The translations under genes were made by a program, and so were the position numbers. The notes under the pieces were generated by a model. It did not search any database and was not told the DNA's origin. It saw nothing but the letters and a program-made list of their open reading frames with translations. Positions 30,493 through 38,590 of a stretch of 38,590 bases of DNA are shown one piece after another. Within the stretch, counting starts at the first letter, position 1, and the number at the start of each line of letters is the position of its first letter. Source of the DNA: DATAXV01 sp036272915 (GTDB taxonomy: Bacteria; Chloroflexota; Dormibacteria; Dormibacterales; Dormibacteraceae); NCBI GenBank assembly GCA_036272915.1, contig DATAXV010000077.1, positions 1 through 38,590 on the forward strand, written 5' to 3'.

Positions 30493-31281
30493 ATGAGTCG
30501 GCAGGGCAGGGACGGTAACTGGTATTCGGACGACGGACAGTGGGTCTGGGACGGGCAGGCCTGGCAGCCGGTCCCGCCCATGTTCGCCGCCTACTCGGTC
30601 GCGCCGGGGGCTCTGGTCGCCGATGTCGGATCGGGGTTCTCGCTTCCCTTCCGCGATCGGGAGTGGGCGACCAAGGTGATCGTTCAGGCATTGATCCTCC
30701 TGATCCCGATCGTGGGCGCCATCGCCGGGTATGGCTGGATGCTGGAATACATGGACAATCTGGCCCAGGGTCGGCCGTTGCTGCCTCCCGCAGGCTTCCA
30801 CCTCGGCCGGGGTATCCAGCTCGCCGTCCCCGCGATCGTCTGGAGCCTGGTCGCGTCGTTGCCGTGCATCGCGCTCTTCGTTGTCTTCGTCGCCTGGGCG
30901 GTGAACGCGGCCTCCTCAACCGCCGGCCCTCCTCCGACGAACCTGGTCCTGGCTCAGCTCGCGATCGTCGCCACCTGGGCCCTACCCCTCCTGCTGTCCC
31001 TGCTGTTCACCTTCATCCACCCCGCCCTGATCGTGTCCGTGTGGAGGGGAGGCATGGGCGGCGGGTTCCAGATCGGCCGAGTCCTGCGTCAGGCGTTCGG
31101 GAACCCGGTCGATTCGCTCGTCGCGGCAGCGCTGATGATCGTGGCCGGCACGATCGCCAGCCTGGGCATGATGCTGTGCTTCGTCGGCGTCTACTTCACC
31201 TCGATGCTGGCGATCGCGTTCATGGGCGGCTTCGTCGCCTGGTACGCCGGTCGCGTCGGCGAGCTACAAAGCCAGCCCTGA
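30493..31281 (+). CDS. DUF4013 membrane protein with an N-terminal Trp-rich DUF2510-like motif
   Basis: This 262-residue protein starts with a short Trp-rich segment, GNWYSDDGQWVWDGQAWQPV (residues 9-28), resembling the DUF2510 motif of actinobacterial and related proteins. SLPFRDREWATKVIVQALILLIPIVG then matches the start of DUF4013. Membrane helices can be seen at about 59-82, 116-140, 158-180, 212-232 and 235-255. LEYMDNLAQGRPLLPP is the conserved loop after the first helices. DUF4013 is an integral membrane family of unknown function. The cytoplasmic Trp-rich unit at the N-terminus may bind a partner. The start is set at ATG 30493 by the -10-like box just before it. Confidence 0.78.
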   Translation: MSRQGRDGNWYSDDGQWVWDGQAWQPVPPMFAAYSVAPGALVADVGSGFSLPFRDREWATKVIVQALILLIPIVGAIAGYGWMLEYMDNLAQGRPLLPPAGFHLGRGIQLAVPAIVWSLVASLPCIALFVVFVAWAVNAASSTAGPPPTNLVLAQLAIVATWALPLLLSLLFTFIHPALIVSVWRGGMGGGFQIGRVLRQAFGNPVDSLVAAALMIVAGTIASLGMMLCFVGVYFTSMLAIAFMGGFVAWYAGRVGELQSQP

Positions 31282-31335
31282 CCCGTCCTCGCTGGCTCCG
31301 TCACAGGGAGTGGCGGACACGCTCGCACGATTCGG

Positions 31336-31862
31336 CTACGCACGCCGGCTCCGCTTGTTCATGAAGGTGTCGCCTTCGGGGCTGGCCGGTTGCCGTTCGA
31401 GGTCGGTGAATGCGGCGATGATCTCGGGTGCCTCGTAGGCGCGATTGCGCCGCCCGATGTTGACCTGTCTCGGGATTCCCGCCTCGACGAGTCGTCCCAC
31501 GGCGTTGTTCACGGCGGGGTAGGTGCGGCCGATCAGGGCGGCGGCGCTGGTGACGGTGACGACGGGGGCACCGAGGAGGGCGATGAGGAGAAGGTCTGCG
31601 GCGCAGTTGGCCCTGACCATGCCAAGACGTTCACGCCAGGCAACCTGGATACGTTGCGCTCGATGCTCGAAGCCCACGGCGGCGGCGACTGAACGGACGC
31701 AGGCGACCGAGAACTGGGAGGTCCAGCGGTTCAGCCCGTAGCGCTTCGGCCCCCGTCGGCGGGTCCCTGATAGCGGAGGCCGGTCAGGGCGGTCACATAG
31801 TCGTCGGCCCAGGTCGCGAGGACGAGTGAGACGGGCGGGAACGAGTCCTGACCTGATGTCAT
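31336..31862 (-). pseudogene. Fic-family protein remnant (C-terminal half only)
   Basis: On the minus strand the last 113 codons (31677 down to 31336) encode the C-terminal winged-helix region of a Fic-family protein: AQRIQVAWRERLGMVRA, TSAAALIGRTYPAVNNAVGRLVEAGI, RNRAYEAPEIIAAFTDLERQ. Upstream the same family sequence continues (GLNRWTSQFSVACVRSVAAAV), and before a frame change at about 31,760 comes PPVSLVLATWADDYVTALTGLRY, from the middle of the protein. The catalytic HPFxDGNGR part is absent. Fic enzymes transfer AMP or similar groups to proteins; this remnant cannot. N-terminal loss and the frameshift make it a pseudogene. No sign of what removed the 5' half. Confidence 0.7.
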
Positions 31863-32015
31863 CGCTGGCGCTTGCTCAGGGCCTCCGGGTGCGGACCGGG
31901 ACCAACCCGGTTAATCTTTTCAACGTTGGCCGGTCGAGAACAATTGATCTGCTGGATCCCATCCGATCGATAGCGCGACGGACACCCGGCCGAACGGCGA
32001 GAGAGGGGCGGCATC

Positions 32016-33864
32016 GTGGACACAGGGACGCGTTCGGCGCGACTCGATTGGCGTCACCTGCTGGACGTTCGCTCCTGGTTGATCTGGCGCGCGTTGCCGT
32101 TCTTCTGGAATGTCTCCAGGGCCGATTGCATCCTCCTCGGCGCGACCATCCTGCTCACCTCCGCGGCAACGATCGCCATGTCGATCGTCATCGGCCTGCT
32201 GATCGGGTCAATCCCGCACGCCGTGGGAGGAGGGCTGATGACCGCCTCCGGAACCGGCCTGCTCTTCGCCCTTGTCGCCCTGTCCATCGTCTTCGTCGTC
32301 GAGCTCGGCATCGCACCGATCCAGCAACTCGCAACGCAGGACCTCACCTGGCGGGTCGAGCTGGCCGTTCAGCAGCGGATCGTGGATGCGTGCAACGGAC
32401 CCGATGGGATCCAGCACCTCGAGGACCCCGGGATTCGACGACCGGATCGCCATCGCCCTCGGTCAGGGTGGCATGGCCGCCTCGATGGCGGCGATGAGCC
32501 TCCCGATCATCATCTCTCAGCGCATCAGCGGACTCGGAGCGCTGGTGATCCTCCTCCACTTCGCGTGGTGGGCGCCGCTGGTCGTCATCGCCGCCCTGAT
32601 CGTCATCCAGTACTGGCTGACGGCCGAGATCGATCTGATCTACCAGGGCGTGGTTCAGTCGGCGCCGGGATTGCGCCGCGCCGAGTACCACCACCGGCTG
32701 GCGCTGGGTACGGACGCCGCCAAGGAGATCCGTCTCTTCGGCCTCGCCGGATGGGTGCTGGCCGAGCACGCGAGCAGCTGGCTCTCCTCGATGCGAACGG
32801 TGTGGCGCAGCCGTCGTGACCTGCGCGGGGAGGCCCTGATCGCGCTGCTGGCCGGCTCCGTCGCCATGTCCCTGGTCTTCGGCGCCCTGGTCGTCGCCTT
32901 CGAGCACGGTTCGATCACGCTGGCGGCATTCACCATCTACGGGCAGGCCGCGCTGGGCATGGTCGCCATCGCCAGCCTCGGCGACAGCTCCGTCCACTGG
33001 CGGATGGGCGCGAGGAGCCTGGTCACCGCTCTCGACCTCCGACCCTCGCTGGCGGAGGAGGACAATGCCGAACGCCGGACAACCGCCGTCCCCGCCGGGT
33101 CGCTGAGCTTCGAGAAGGTCTCGTTCTCCTATCCCGGGTCGGAGAGGAAGGTCTTTGACGAGTTTGACCTGCGCATCGAGAGGGGGAAGACGGTGGCCAT
33201 CGTCGGCGAGAACGGCAGCGGCAAGACCACGCTGATCAAGCTGCTCGCCCGTCTCTACGAACCGGGGTCGGGGCGCATCACCTGCGGAGAAGTGGATCTC
33301 CGCGAGATGGATGCGTCGGCGTGGCGGCGGCAACTGGCGGTTATCTTCCAGGACTTCACGCGCTACCCGCTCTCGCTGCGCGAGAACATCGCACTCGGCG
33401 CGCTGGATCTCGCGGACGGCGCCAGCGTTGCCGATGCCGCGGCGCGAGCCGGGATCGGCGCCCTCGCCGACGAGCTTCCGTCCGGTTGGGACACCGTCCT
33501 GTCCCGCTCCTACACCGATGGCGTCGACCTCTCGGGCGGTCAGTGGCAGCGCGTCGCCCTCGCTCGTGCGCTGATGGCCGCCGCTCGAAACGGCATCCTC
33601 GTCCTGGACGAGCCCACGGCCAGCCTTGACGTGCGCCAGGAGGCCGCCATCTTCGACCGGTCGATCGAGCTCACCCGGGGTCTGACCACGATCCTGATCT
33701 CGCATCGATTCTCGACCGTCCGCCACGCCGACCGGATCGTCGTACTCGCCGACGGCCACGTCGTCGAGGACGGCTCGCACGAGGATCTGCTCCGTGCCGG
33801 CGGGCGGTACGCCCGGCTGTTCACGCTCCAGGCAAGCCGGTTCCAGGGCGGCTCCGATGCCTGA
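32016..33864 (+). pseudogene. ABC exporter half-transporter 1 (membrane + ATPase), single frameshift near the N-terminus
   Basis: GTG 32016 follows GAGAGGGG. The protein has membrane helices (ILLTSAATIAMSIVIGLLIG and LLFALVALSIVFVVELG), then the frame breaks at 32,430-32,432 (LEDPG) and continues in the next frame as FDDRIAIALGQGGM. The span is 616 codons plus one base, so deleting one G from the GGG run gives a 615-residue protein. The ATPase part is complete: Walker A GENGSGKTTLIKLL, Q-loop VIFQDF, signature LSGGQWQRVALARAL, Walker B LVLDEPTASLD, and H-loop SHRFSTV. The gene overlaps the second half-transporter by 8 nt, so a heterodimeric exporter is expected. The conserved ATPase suggests a recent lesion or a base-calling error rather than old decay. 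Substrate unknown. Confidence 0.78.
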
Positions 33865-35665
33865 GGAGGCCTATCGACCGCCGCCGGTACCACCCCGGCG
33901 CGCGCTCTTCATGGTGCTTTCGTCGGCGCTGGAGGCCGACCGGTGGATGACCCTTCTCTCGCTCCTGATGCTTCCCGCGCTCATGATCGTCGGGGCGTTG
34001 CAGCCGCTCTGGCTGCGCTACCTGATCGATGCCGCGCTGGCACGTCACATGGAGGCGGCCCTGGCCGCGGCGGCGGCCATGGGCGTCTCCTTCGGCCTGA
34101 CCTGGTATCTGGGCGGCGTCGAGGCCCGCGTCCGGCTCACGGTCATGGAGCGCGTCGGATTCGCCCTCAACCAGAAGCTGATCGAGCTCACCGTCGGCAT
34201 CCCCGGACTCGAGCACATGGAACGGCCCGAGTACCTCGACCGGATCGAGCTTCTGCGCGAAGCGCGCTGGCAGCTGTCGGCGGCGTGGAACGGGTTGAGC
34301 CTCGTCATCAACGCGAGCATCACGGCCCTGGTCATGCTCGTGCTCCTGGCCAGTCTCGACCCCCGCCTTCTTCTGCTCGCGCTGGTGGCTCCCATCGGGC
34401 TGGTCGTGGAGCGACGTGTCCAGGCTCGCCAGCGGCTGGCCGAGGATGCCGCCGCCGAGTCACTCCGCCTGCGCGACGCCTGGCGGCGGCTCGCCGCAGA
34501 CCCGGCCGGCGGGCGAGAGCTCCGCGTCTTCGGCCTGGCGCAGGAGATCCGAAGGCGGCATGCGGCGGCGGGGGAGACGGCGGTGAGAGAGCGTGTCGCG
34601 GGACAGCGCTACGCAACCGTCGCGAACCTCGCCCAGACACTGGTCAGCACCGGATCGTTGATAGCCGCCATCGTCCTGCTCACGGTGCGGGCGATCGGTG
34701 GGGGGCTGACCGTGGGCGAGGTCATGATGGGCCTGACCCTGGTCTCGCGCGTTGTCCAGCAGGTATCCCAATCACTACGCGCGTCGGGCTGGCTGCTCGC
34801 GGCGCTGCGAGCCACCACGCGGCTCAGCTGGCTGATGGACTACGCGCGCGACAACGCCTCGCCCGCGATGGCGGCGTCCGCCCCGGACTCGCTGAGGCAG
34901 GGGATCCGGTTTCGCGGCGTCTCCTTCCGGTATCCGGGGCTCGAGCACGATGCGCTGTCCCACGTCGATCTCGACCTGCCGGCAGGGTCGACGGTCGCCC
35001 TCGTCGGCGAGAACGGATCAGGCAAGACGACCCTGATCAAGCTCCTCAGCCGCATGTACGACCCGACGGACGGGAGAATCGAGGTCGACGGCCAGGACCT
35101 CCGCAGCATCCCGCACGAGGTCTGGCGGGAGCGACTGTCCGGTGCCTTCCAGGACTACCTGCGGCCGGAGGTTCGGGCCGGCGAGGCGGTCGGCCTGGGG
35201 GATCTGCCCCGGATTGGGGACGAGAGCGCGATCAGGGCGGGGCTCGCCCGGGGTGGCGCTGCCGAATTGCCGGAGGAGCTGGCGGCAGGGCTCGAAACCC
35301 AGCTCGGCCGCCGCTGGGATGGCGGTGTCGAACTCTCGGGCGGCCAGTGGCAGAAGCTGGCCTTGGGCAGAGGTCTGATCCGCGATCGTCCGCTTCTGCT
35401 TCTGCTCGACGAGCCGACGGCGGCCCTCGACGCCGAGACCGAGCACCGGCTCTTCGAGGACTTCGCCCACGCAGCGCGCGAGGGCTCTTCTCGAGGGGCC
35501 ATCACCCTGCTCGTCTCGCACCGTTTCTCGACCGTGCGGATGGCTGAGTTGATCGTGGTCATGGACCGCGGCCGGGTCCTCGAGCTTGGAACGCATGAGG
35601 AGCTGATGCGGGCGAGCGGCCTGTACGCCGAGCTCTTCTCCATCCAGGAGCGCGCTTATCGCTGA
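33857..35665 (+). CDS. ABC exporter half-transporter 2 (membrane + ATPase)
   Basis: This 602-residue protein begins at ATG 33857, inside the last codons of the previous gene. It has an exporter membrane domain (about 25-330; helices such as TLLSLLMLPALMIVGALQPL and ASITALVMLVLLASL) and an ATPase domain with Walker A VGENGSGKTTLIKLL, GAFQDYL, signature LSGGQWQKLALGRGL, Walker B LLLLDEPTAALD and SHRFSTV. Both half-transporters have the catalytic Glu, so both sites may be active. The pair resembles heterodimeric exporters for peptides, lipids or drugs. No precursor peptide, maturation enzyme or immunity gene is evident beside it, so the cargo is unknown. A GH76 gene follows with its own promoter. 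Confidence 0.88.
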   Translation: MPEEAYRPPPVPPRRALFMVLSSALEADRWMTLLSLLMLPALMIVGALQPLWLRYLIDAALARHMEAALAAAAAMGVSFGLTWYLGGVEARVRLTVMERVGFALNQKLIELTVGIPGLEHMERPEYLDRIELLREARWQLSAAWNGLSLVINASITALVMLVLLASLDPRLLLLALVAPIGLVVERRVQARQRLAEDAAAESLRLRDAWRRLAADPAGGRELRVFGLAQEIRRRHAAAGETAVRERVAGQRYATVANLAQTLVSTGSLIAAIVLLTVRAIGGGLTVGEVMMGLTLVSRVVQQVSQSLRASGWLLAALRATTRLSWLMDYARDNASPAMAASAPDSLRQGIRFRGVSFRYPGLEHDALSHVDLDLPAGSTVALVGENGSGKTTLIKLLSRMYDPTDGRIEVDGQDLRSIPHEVWRERLSGAFQDYLRPEVRAGEAVGLGDLPRIGDESAIRAGLARGGAAELPEELAAGLETQLGRRWDGGVELSGGQWQKLALGRGLIRDRPLLLLLDEPTAALDAETEHRLFEDFAHAAREGSSRGAITLLVSHRFSTVRMAELIVVMDRGRVLELGTHEELMRASGLYAELFSIQERAYR

Positions 35666-35717
35666 GCTCCTCGAGATGACGCCGCCAGGCCCCTCGGGTT
35701 GACGGTTGGCCGGCTTA

Positions 35718-35746
35718 TTGACAGCTCGTAGGGCGCCGCGTAGCTT
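35718..35746 (+). promoter_or_regulatory. Consensus sigma-70 promoter of the GH76 gene
   Basis: TTGACA (35718-35723), a 17-nt spacer and TAGCTT (35741-35746) give a textbook -35/-10 pair. The 5' leader is about 70 nt, with GGAGG before ATG 35822. This is the only full consensus -35 I found in the window. Confidence 0.7.
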
Positions 35747-35821
35747 CCGTCGGCACCGGGCTCTGGCTACGTTGTCAGCGGGATCCGCAGTCGGGCGTCG
35801 TCATCGTGGAAGGAGGAAGGG

Positions 35822-36856
35822 ATGGGCGTTCTCGGGCGGGCCGCCATCGCGGCGGCAGTCGTGTTTCTGTTGGTCGGTTTCAGCGCCGCGTCAGTCGGCG
35901 CGGCCACACCTCAGAAGGCTGGAATGGCAGAGCTGATGCTGTCATACAACTCTTCGAACGGCATGATCGGCAATTCTTGGTGGCAGGGCGCGGTGGCGCT
36001 GTCAACACTGGAAACCTATCAGCAGGCAACCGCTGACACCTCTTACAACTACGCGATCAGCAATGCCTTCAACGACAACAAGTCAGGCGATTTCGAGAAC
36101 TCGTATATGGATGACACAGGCTGGTGGGGGCTCGCATGGCTACAGGCCTATGACATCACGGGCCAGAGCCAGTATCTACAGATGGCGGAGACGGACGCCA
36201 ACTACATACATCAGTACTGGGACTCGACCTGCGGCGGTGGCGTCTGGTGGAACACCTCCGAGACCTACAAGAACGCCATCCCGAATGAGCTCTTCCTCGA
36301 GCTCACGGCCGGGCTGCACAACCGGATTCCCGATGACACCACCTACCTGAGCTGGGCCAACTCCGAGTGGAGCTGGTTCGAGGGCAGCGGGATGATCAAC
36401 GGCAGCGAGCTGGTCAACGACGGTCTGACCGCGAGCTGCGCGAACAACGGCGAGACGACGTGGACCTACAACCAGGGCGTGATCCTGGCCGGTCTCGCCG
36501 AGCTCTACACGGCGACCGGGAACTCCTCACTCCTGACCGAGGCGGAGTCCATCGCCAACGCCGCGATCAGCCACCTGACCAGCGGAGGCGTGCTCGTCGA
36601 ATCCTGCGAGCCGTCGAGCTGCGATCAGGATCAGCAGTCCTTCAAGGGCATCTTCGTCCGCGACCTCGAGAAGATGGCGACCACGGCGGGGACCTCCCAG
36701 TTCACGTCGTTCCTGCAGGCTCAGGCCAGCTCCATCGAGGCGAACGACACCAACAGCAGCAATCAACTGGGTCTGCTGTGGACCGGTCCCGTCGCGGACC
36801 TCACCTCGTATTCGCAGGCCAGCGCCGAGGATGCGCTGGTGGCGTCGCTGGGCTAA
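35822..36856 (+). CDS. Secreted glycoside hydrolase family 76 (alpha-1,6-mannanase-like)
   Basis: This 344-residue secreted enzyme has a signal peptide (RAAIAAAVVFLLVGFSAASVGA, cut near residue 28), then a helical (alpha/alpha)6-type domain with the GH76 features NSWWQGAVALSTLETY, YMDDTGWWGLAWLQAY with the catalytic Asp97-Asp98 pair, CGGGVWW, KNAIPNELFLELTAGLH and WTYNQGVILAGLAELY. GH76 enzymes cleave alpha-1,6-mannan, as found in fungal and actinobacterial cell walls. The first 400 nt use more A/T in third codon positions than the neighbours, a possible sign of transfer. A consensus promoter and a GGAGG site precede it and a 15-bp hairpin follows it, so it is a separate transcription unit. 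No sugar importer is adjacent. Confidence 0.88.
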   Translation: MGVLGRAAIAAAVVFLLVGFSAASVGAATPQKAGMAELMLSYNSSNGMIGNSWWQGAVALSTLETYQQATADTSYNYAISNAFNDNKSGDFENSYMDDTGWWGLAWLQAYDITGQSQYLQMAETDANYIHQYWDSTCGGGVWWNTSETYKNAIPNELFLELTAGLHNRIPDDTTYLSWANSEWSWFEGSGMINGSELVNDGLTASCANNGETTWTYNQGVILAGLAELYTATGNSSLLTEAESIANAAISHLTSGGVLVESCEPSSCDQDQQSFKGIFVRDLEKMATTAGTSQFTSFLQAQASSIEANDTNSSNQLGLLWTGPVADLTSYSQASAEDALVASLG

Positions 36857-36929
36857 CTGGCGCCGATCGTCCGGTACCGCTGGATCAAGTCTCGGCCCCG
36901 CCGCCGCCACCCGGAGCCCGATCGGCGGA

Positions 36930-36964
36930 GTGCCGCGGACGCGCCACCCGCGCGTCCGCGGCAC
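36930..36964 (+). terminator. Strong hairpin after the GH76 gene
   Basis: GTGCCGCGGACGCGC (36930-36944) and GCGCGTCCGCGGCAC (36950-36964) form a perfect 15-bp stem with a 5-nt loop, 73 nt after the stop. It is the longest perfect hairpin I found. No T-run follows. Confidence 0.6.
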
Positions 36965-37068
36965 GTCCAGGAACGGCGCATGGGCGAGGCCGGCACCCGC
37001 CAACGGTCAGGGGCTGCCGCGACGGTCGGCTGCAGCGCGCGCGACGCGGTGCGATCGAGAATGGGGGG

Positions 37069-37767
37069 ATGCCTCACCTTGCCGGTTCGTCGGACCTCAG
37101 CGGGAAGCGGGTGATGATCACGGGCGGAGCGGGCGACATCGGCAGGGCCATGGCCGGCGAGTTGCTCGCCTCGGGGGCTCAGGTCACCGTCGTCGATCGC
37201 CTCGGCGAGGAGGAGGCCGCCACCAGGCTGGCCGAGCTCACCCCGTCGGAGTCGCTCGACTACGTGCGCGCCGACGTCACCGATCGCGAGGCGGTCGATC
37301 GTGCGGTGGCGTCCGTGGATCGCCTTGACGTCGCCATCGGGAACGCCGGCATCGTCGACTCGGCGCCGTTCCTCGACATCACCGAGGACCAGTGGACCGA
37401 GCACCTGGCGATCAACCTGACCGGGTACTTCCATCTCGCCCAGGCAGCGGCGCGCCGGATGGTCGCGGACCGCCGCCCCGGCCTGATCCTGTTCACCGGC
37501 TCCTGGGTGGGTGAGAGGCCGTGGCCGGAGATCGCCGCCTACTCGGCGACCAAGGCCGGCGTCCAGATGCTCGCCCGATCGGCGGCGCTGGAGCTCGCGC
37601 CGCACGGGATCCGCGTCAACGTGATCGCCCCCGGCATCGTCAGGGCCGGGCTGGCCAAGCATCAGATGGAGACCGAGCCGCAGTACGTCCGGAGGATGGA
37701 GAGGGCCTTTGGTACCTTGGCTGACTATGGTACGAACCGGCCTCTACACGCGGATCAGCAGGGCTGA
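37069..37767 (+). pseudogene. SDR oxidoreductase, 3' end replaced at the integrase junction
   Basis: The protein from ATG 37069 is a classical short-chain dehydrogenase: MITGGAGDIGRAMAG (TGxxxGxG motif), VVDRL, NAGIVDS and the catalytic Tyr158-x3-Lys162 in YSATKAG, then NVIAPGIVRAGLAKHQMETEP. Family sequence ends at about residue 213 (VRRMERA, position 37,708). The last 19 residues (FGTLADYGTNRPLHADQQG) are unrelated, and the final codons overlap the start of a serine integrase gene by 41 nt. Homologues have 35-50 further residues, including the C-terminal substrate loop and the last strand. It was therefore probably cut by element insertion. Activity of the stump is doubtful. Confidence 0.75.
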
Positions 37768-38590
37768 GGACCAGGAGCGGGGAGGCGTCGAGCGGCAGGA
37801 GGCGGATCTCCGTCGGGAAGCCGAGCGACGTGGTTGGGAGGTCGCCCGGGTTTATGAGGACAACGACCTCAGCGGCTCGGGGAAGGTCTTCCGGCCTAAC
37901 TACGAGGCCATGGTCAAGGCCATTCGCGAGGGCCAGCTAGATGCGGTTTTGGCCTGGGATGTGGATCGCCTGCAGCGTGGACTACAGGAGTTCGTCTCCT
38001 TCTATGAAGCCTGCGCGCAGAGGCAGGCTCGGGTTGGATGGATGGGTGGAGACGCCGACTTCGGCACCGGTCGCGGCCTCTTCGAACTGGAGTTGAAAGG
38101 TACCTTCGCCAGAGAGGAATTGCGAAAGATCAAGCAGCGCGTGCGTCGGAAGCATCAGGAACTGGCCGAAAAAGGAATGCTCGGGGGCAAGGTCAGAAGC
38201 TTCGGCTACCGCGCGGCTCCGGAGGGCGACCCCCGACGGGTGGTGGTCGTTGAGGAGGAGGCAGTCATCGTACGGGAGCTTGCCCGCCGCGTCCTCTCCG
38301 GTGAGTCCTTGGCCTCGATCTGTGGCGATCTCAACCGCCGCGAGGCGAAGACCATTCGAGGGGGGCCATGGAACGTCCACGGAATCTCGTATCTCTTGAA
38401 ATCGGGGCGCATCTCCGGCCGTCGCGACCATGGCCTCGATCAGAATGGGCATCGGCTCTCCCTGGCTCGGATCGTCTCCGATGCGACGTGGGACGCGATC
38501 ATCACCGTGGAACAGTCCGACCAGCTCCGGCGCCTGCTCGGCGACTCCAAGCGGCGCAGCGTCCCCCGCGCGGGTGTCAGCGAGTACTTG
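37708..38590 (+). mobile_element. Left end of an integrated element (serine-integrase type)
   Basis: SDR homology stops at about 37,708 and a serine integrase gene begins at 37,727, reading away from the SDR. An integrase gene right next to its attachment site is the usual layout of phages and integrative elements of this class. The sequence from here is less GC-rich, with codons such as TTG, GAA and AAA more common. The right end is outside the window, so element size and cargo are unknown. The exact crossover cannot be set; GGTACC (37,711-37,716) lies at the junction. Confidence 0.6.
37727..38590 (+). CDS. Large serine recombinase/integrase (3' end beyond window)
   Basis: The frame from ATG 37727 is open to the window end (288 codons). 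The resolvase domain has the catalytic Ser11 in YTRISRAED, ERQEADLRREAERRGW, and DAVLAWDVDRLQRG with the DRLxR-type arginine. KGTFAREELRKIKQRVRRKHQ forms the long connecting helix. A PF07508-type recombinase domain follows: GGKVRSFGYRAAP, VRELARRVLSGESLASICGDLN and the WNVHGISYLLKSGRISG segment. The zinc ribbon and coiled-coil parts would lie beyond base 38,590. Such enzymes integrate phages and mobile elements at an attB site. TACCTT (37713-37718) is a possible -10, 8 nt before the start. Nothing in the visible half looks broken. Confidence 0.9.
   Translation, partial: MVRTGLYTRISRAEDQERGGVERQEADLRREAERRGWEVARVYEDNDLSGSGKVFRPNYEAMVKAIREGQLDAVLAWDVDRLQRGLQEFVSFYEACAQRQARVGWMGGDADFGTGRGLFELELKGTFAREELRKIKQRVRRKHQELAEKGMLGGKVRSFGYRAAPEGDPRRVVVVEEEAVIVRELARRVLSGESLASICGDLNRREAKTIRGGPWNVHGISYLLKSGRISGRRDHGLDQNGHRLSLARIVSDATWDAIITVEQSDQLRRLLGDSKRRSVPRAGVSEYL

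Noticed and set aside
31336..31677. Small stand-alone winged-helix transcription regulator
   Set aside because: The sequence matches the C-terminal part of Fic-family proteins, and more Fic sequence is found just upstream in another frame, so it is a remnant.
31826..32497. A 223-codon plus-strand frame upstream of and across the first ABC gene
   Set aside because: It has no protein-like pattern and overlaps the ABC start in another frame, so it is not a convincing cargo peptide gene.
1..38590. CRISPR array, tRNA or rRNA genes
   Set aside because: No regularly spaced repeats, cloverleaf-like segments ending in CCA or rRNA motifs were seen by eye. A tRNA scan was not possible here.

Overview
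The window is very GC-rich bacterial chromosomal DNA (estimated by eye at about two-thirds or more G+C). Genes are densely packed on both strands. The gene content (DUF4232 protein, long YkuD L,D-transpeptidase, Lhr helicase, GH76 mannanase, lipoprotein sugar-binding protein, several aminoglycoside-phosphotransferase-fold proteins, VapBC modules) fits a soil or sediment actinobacterium, Chloroflexota or Dormibacterota-type organism. I cannot fix the phylum from sequence alone. No rRNA, tRNA or CRISPR array was seen. Many genes seem to use leaderless transcripts: a TANNNT -10 box lies 6-7 nt before the start codon. Others have clear AGGAGG-type ribosome binding sites.

Layout. 1-7.0 kb: the end of a DUF4232 protein, two phosphotransferase-fold proteins with a VOC protein, a broken beta-lactamase-family gene, an orphan lipoprotein solute-binding protein, a doubly frameshifted GNAT and a GT-A-like protein. 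7.1-15.5 kb: a CocE/NonD hydrolase, a decayed MFS (DHA2) transporter, an L,D-transpeptidase and a full-length Lhr helicase. 15.5-19.6 kb: two related VapBC modules in convergent orientation, bracketing a divergent pair, a galactonate-dehydratase-like enolase-superfamily enzyme and a TrpB2-type PLP enzyme. 20.2-27.4 kb: a crotonase-fold protein lacking both catalytic glutamates, then a plus-strand run of two sulfatase-fold enzymes, a ThuA-like protein, a small ABM-like protein, an SMP-30/gluconolactonase and an extended SDR. 27.5-31.9 kb: a frameshifted SDR, a thioredoxin-TPR protein, a third phosphotransferase-fold protein, a DUF4013 membrane protein and a Fic remnant. 32.0-36.9 kb: two overlapping ABC exporter half-transporters (the first frameshifted) and a secreted GH76 enzyme. 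37.1-38.6 kb: an SDR gene cut off at about 37,708, where a serine integrase gene begins and runs off the window. This looks like the left edge of an integrated element.

The 16.2-27.4 kb block reads as a catabolic neighbourhood for a sulfated or otherwise esterified sugar or sugar acid: ester hydrolysis, sugar oxidation or epimerisation, lactone opening and aldonate dehydration. The substrate is not determinable here and no transporter is present in the block. The main points for follow-up are the tandem sulfatases, where the second has Thr in place of the formylglycine Cys; the integrase-in-SDR junction; the mirrored VapBC modules; the leaderless promoter pattern; and the many single-base frameshifts in G/C runs, which may be decay or sequencing error.
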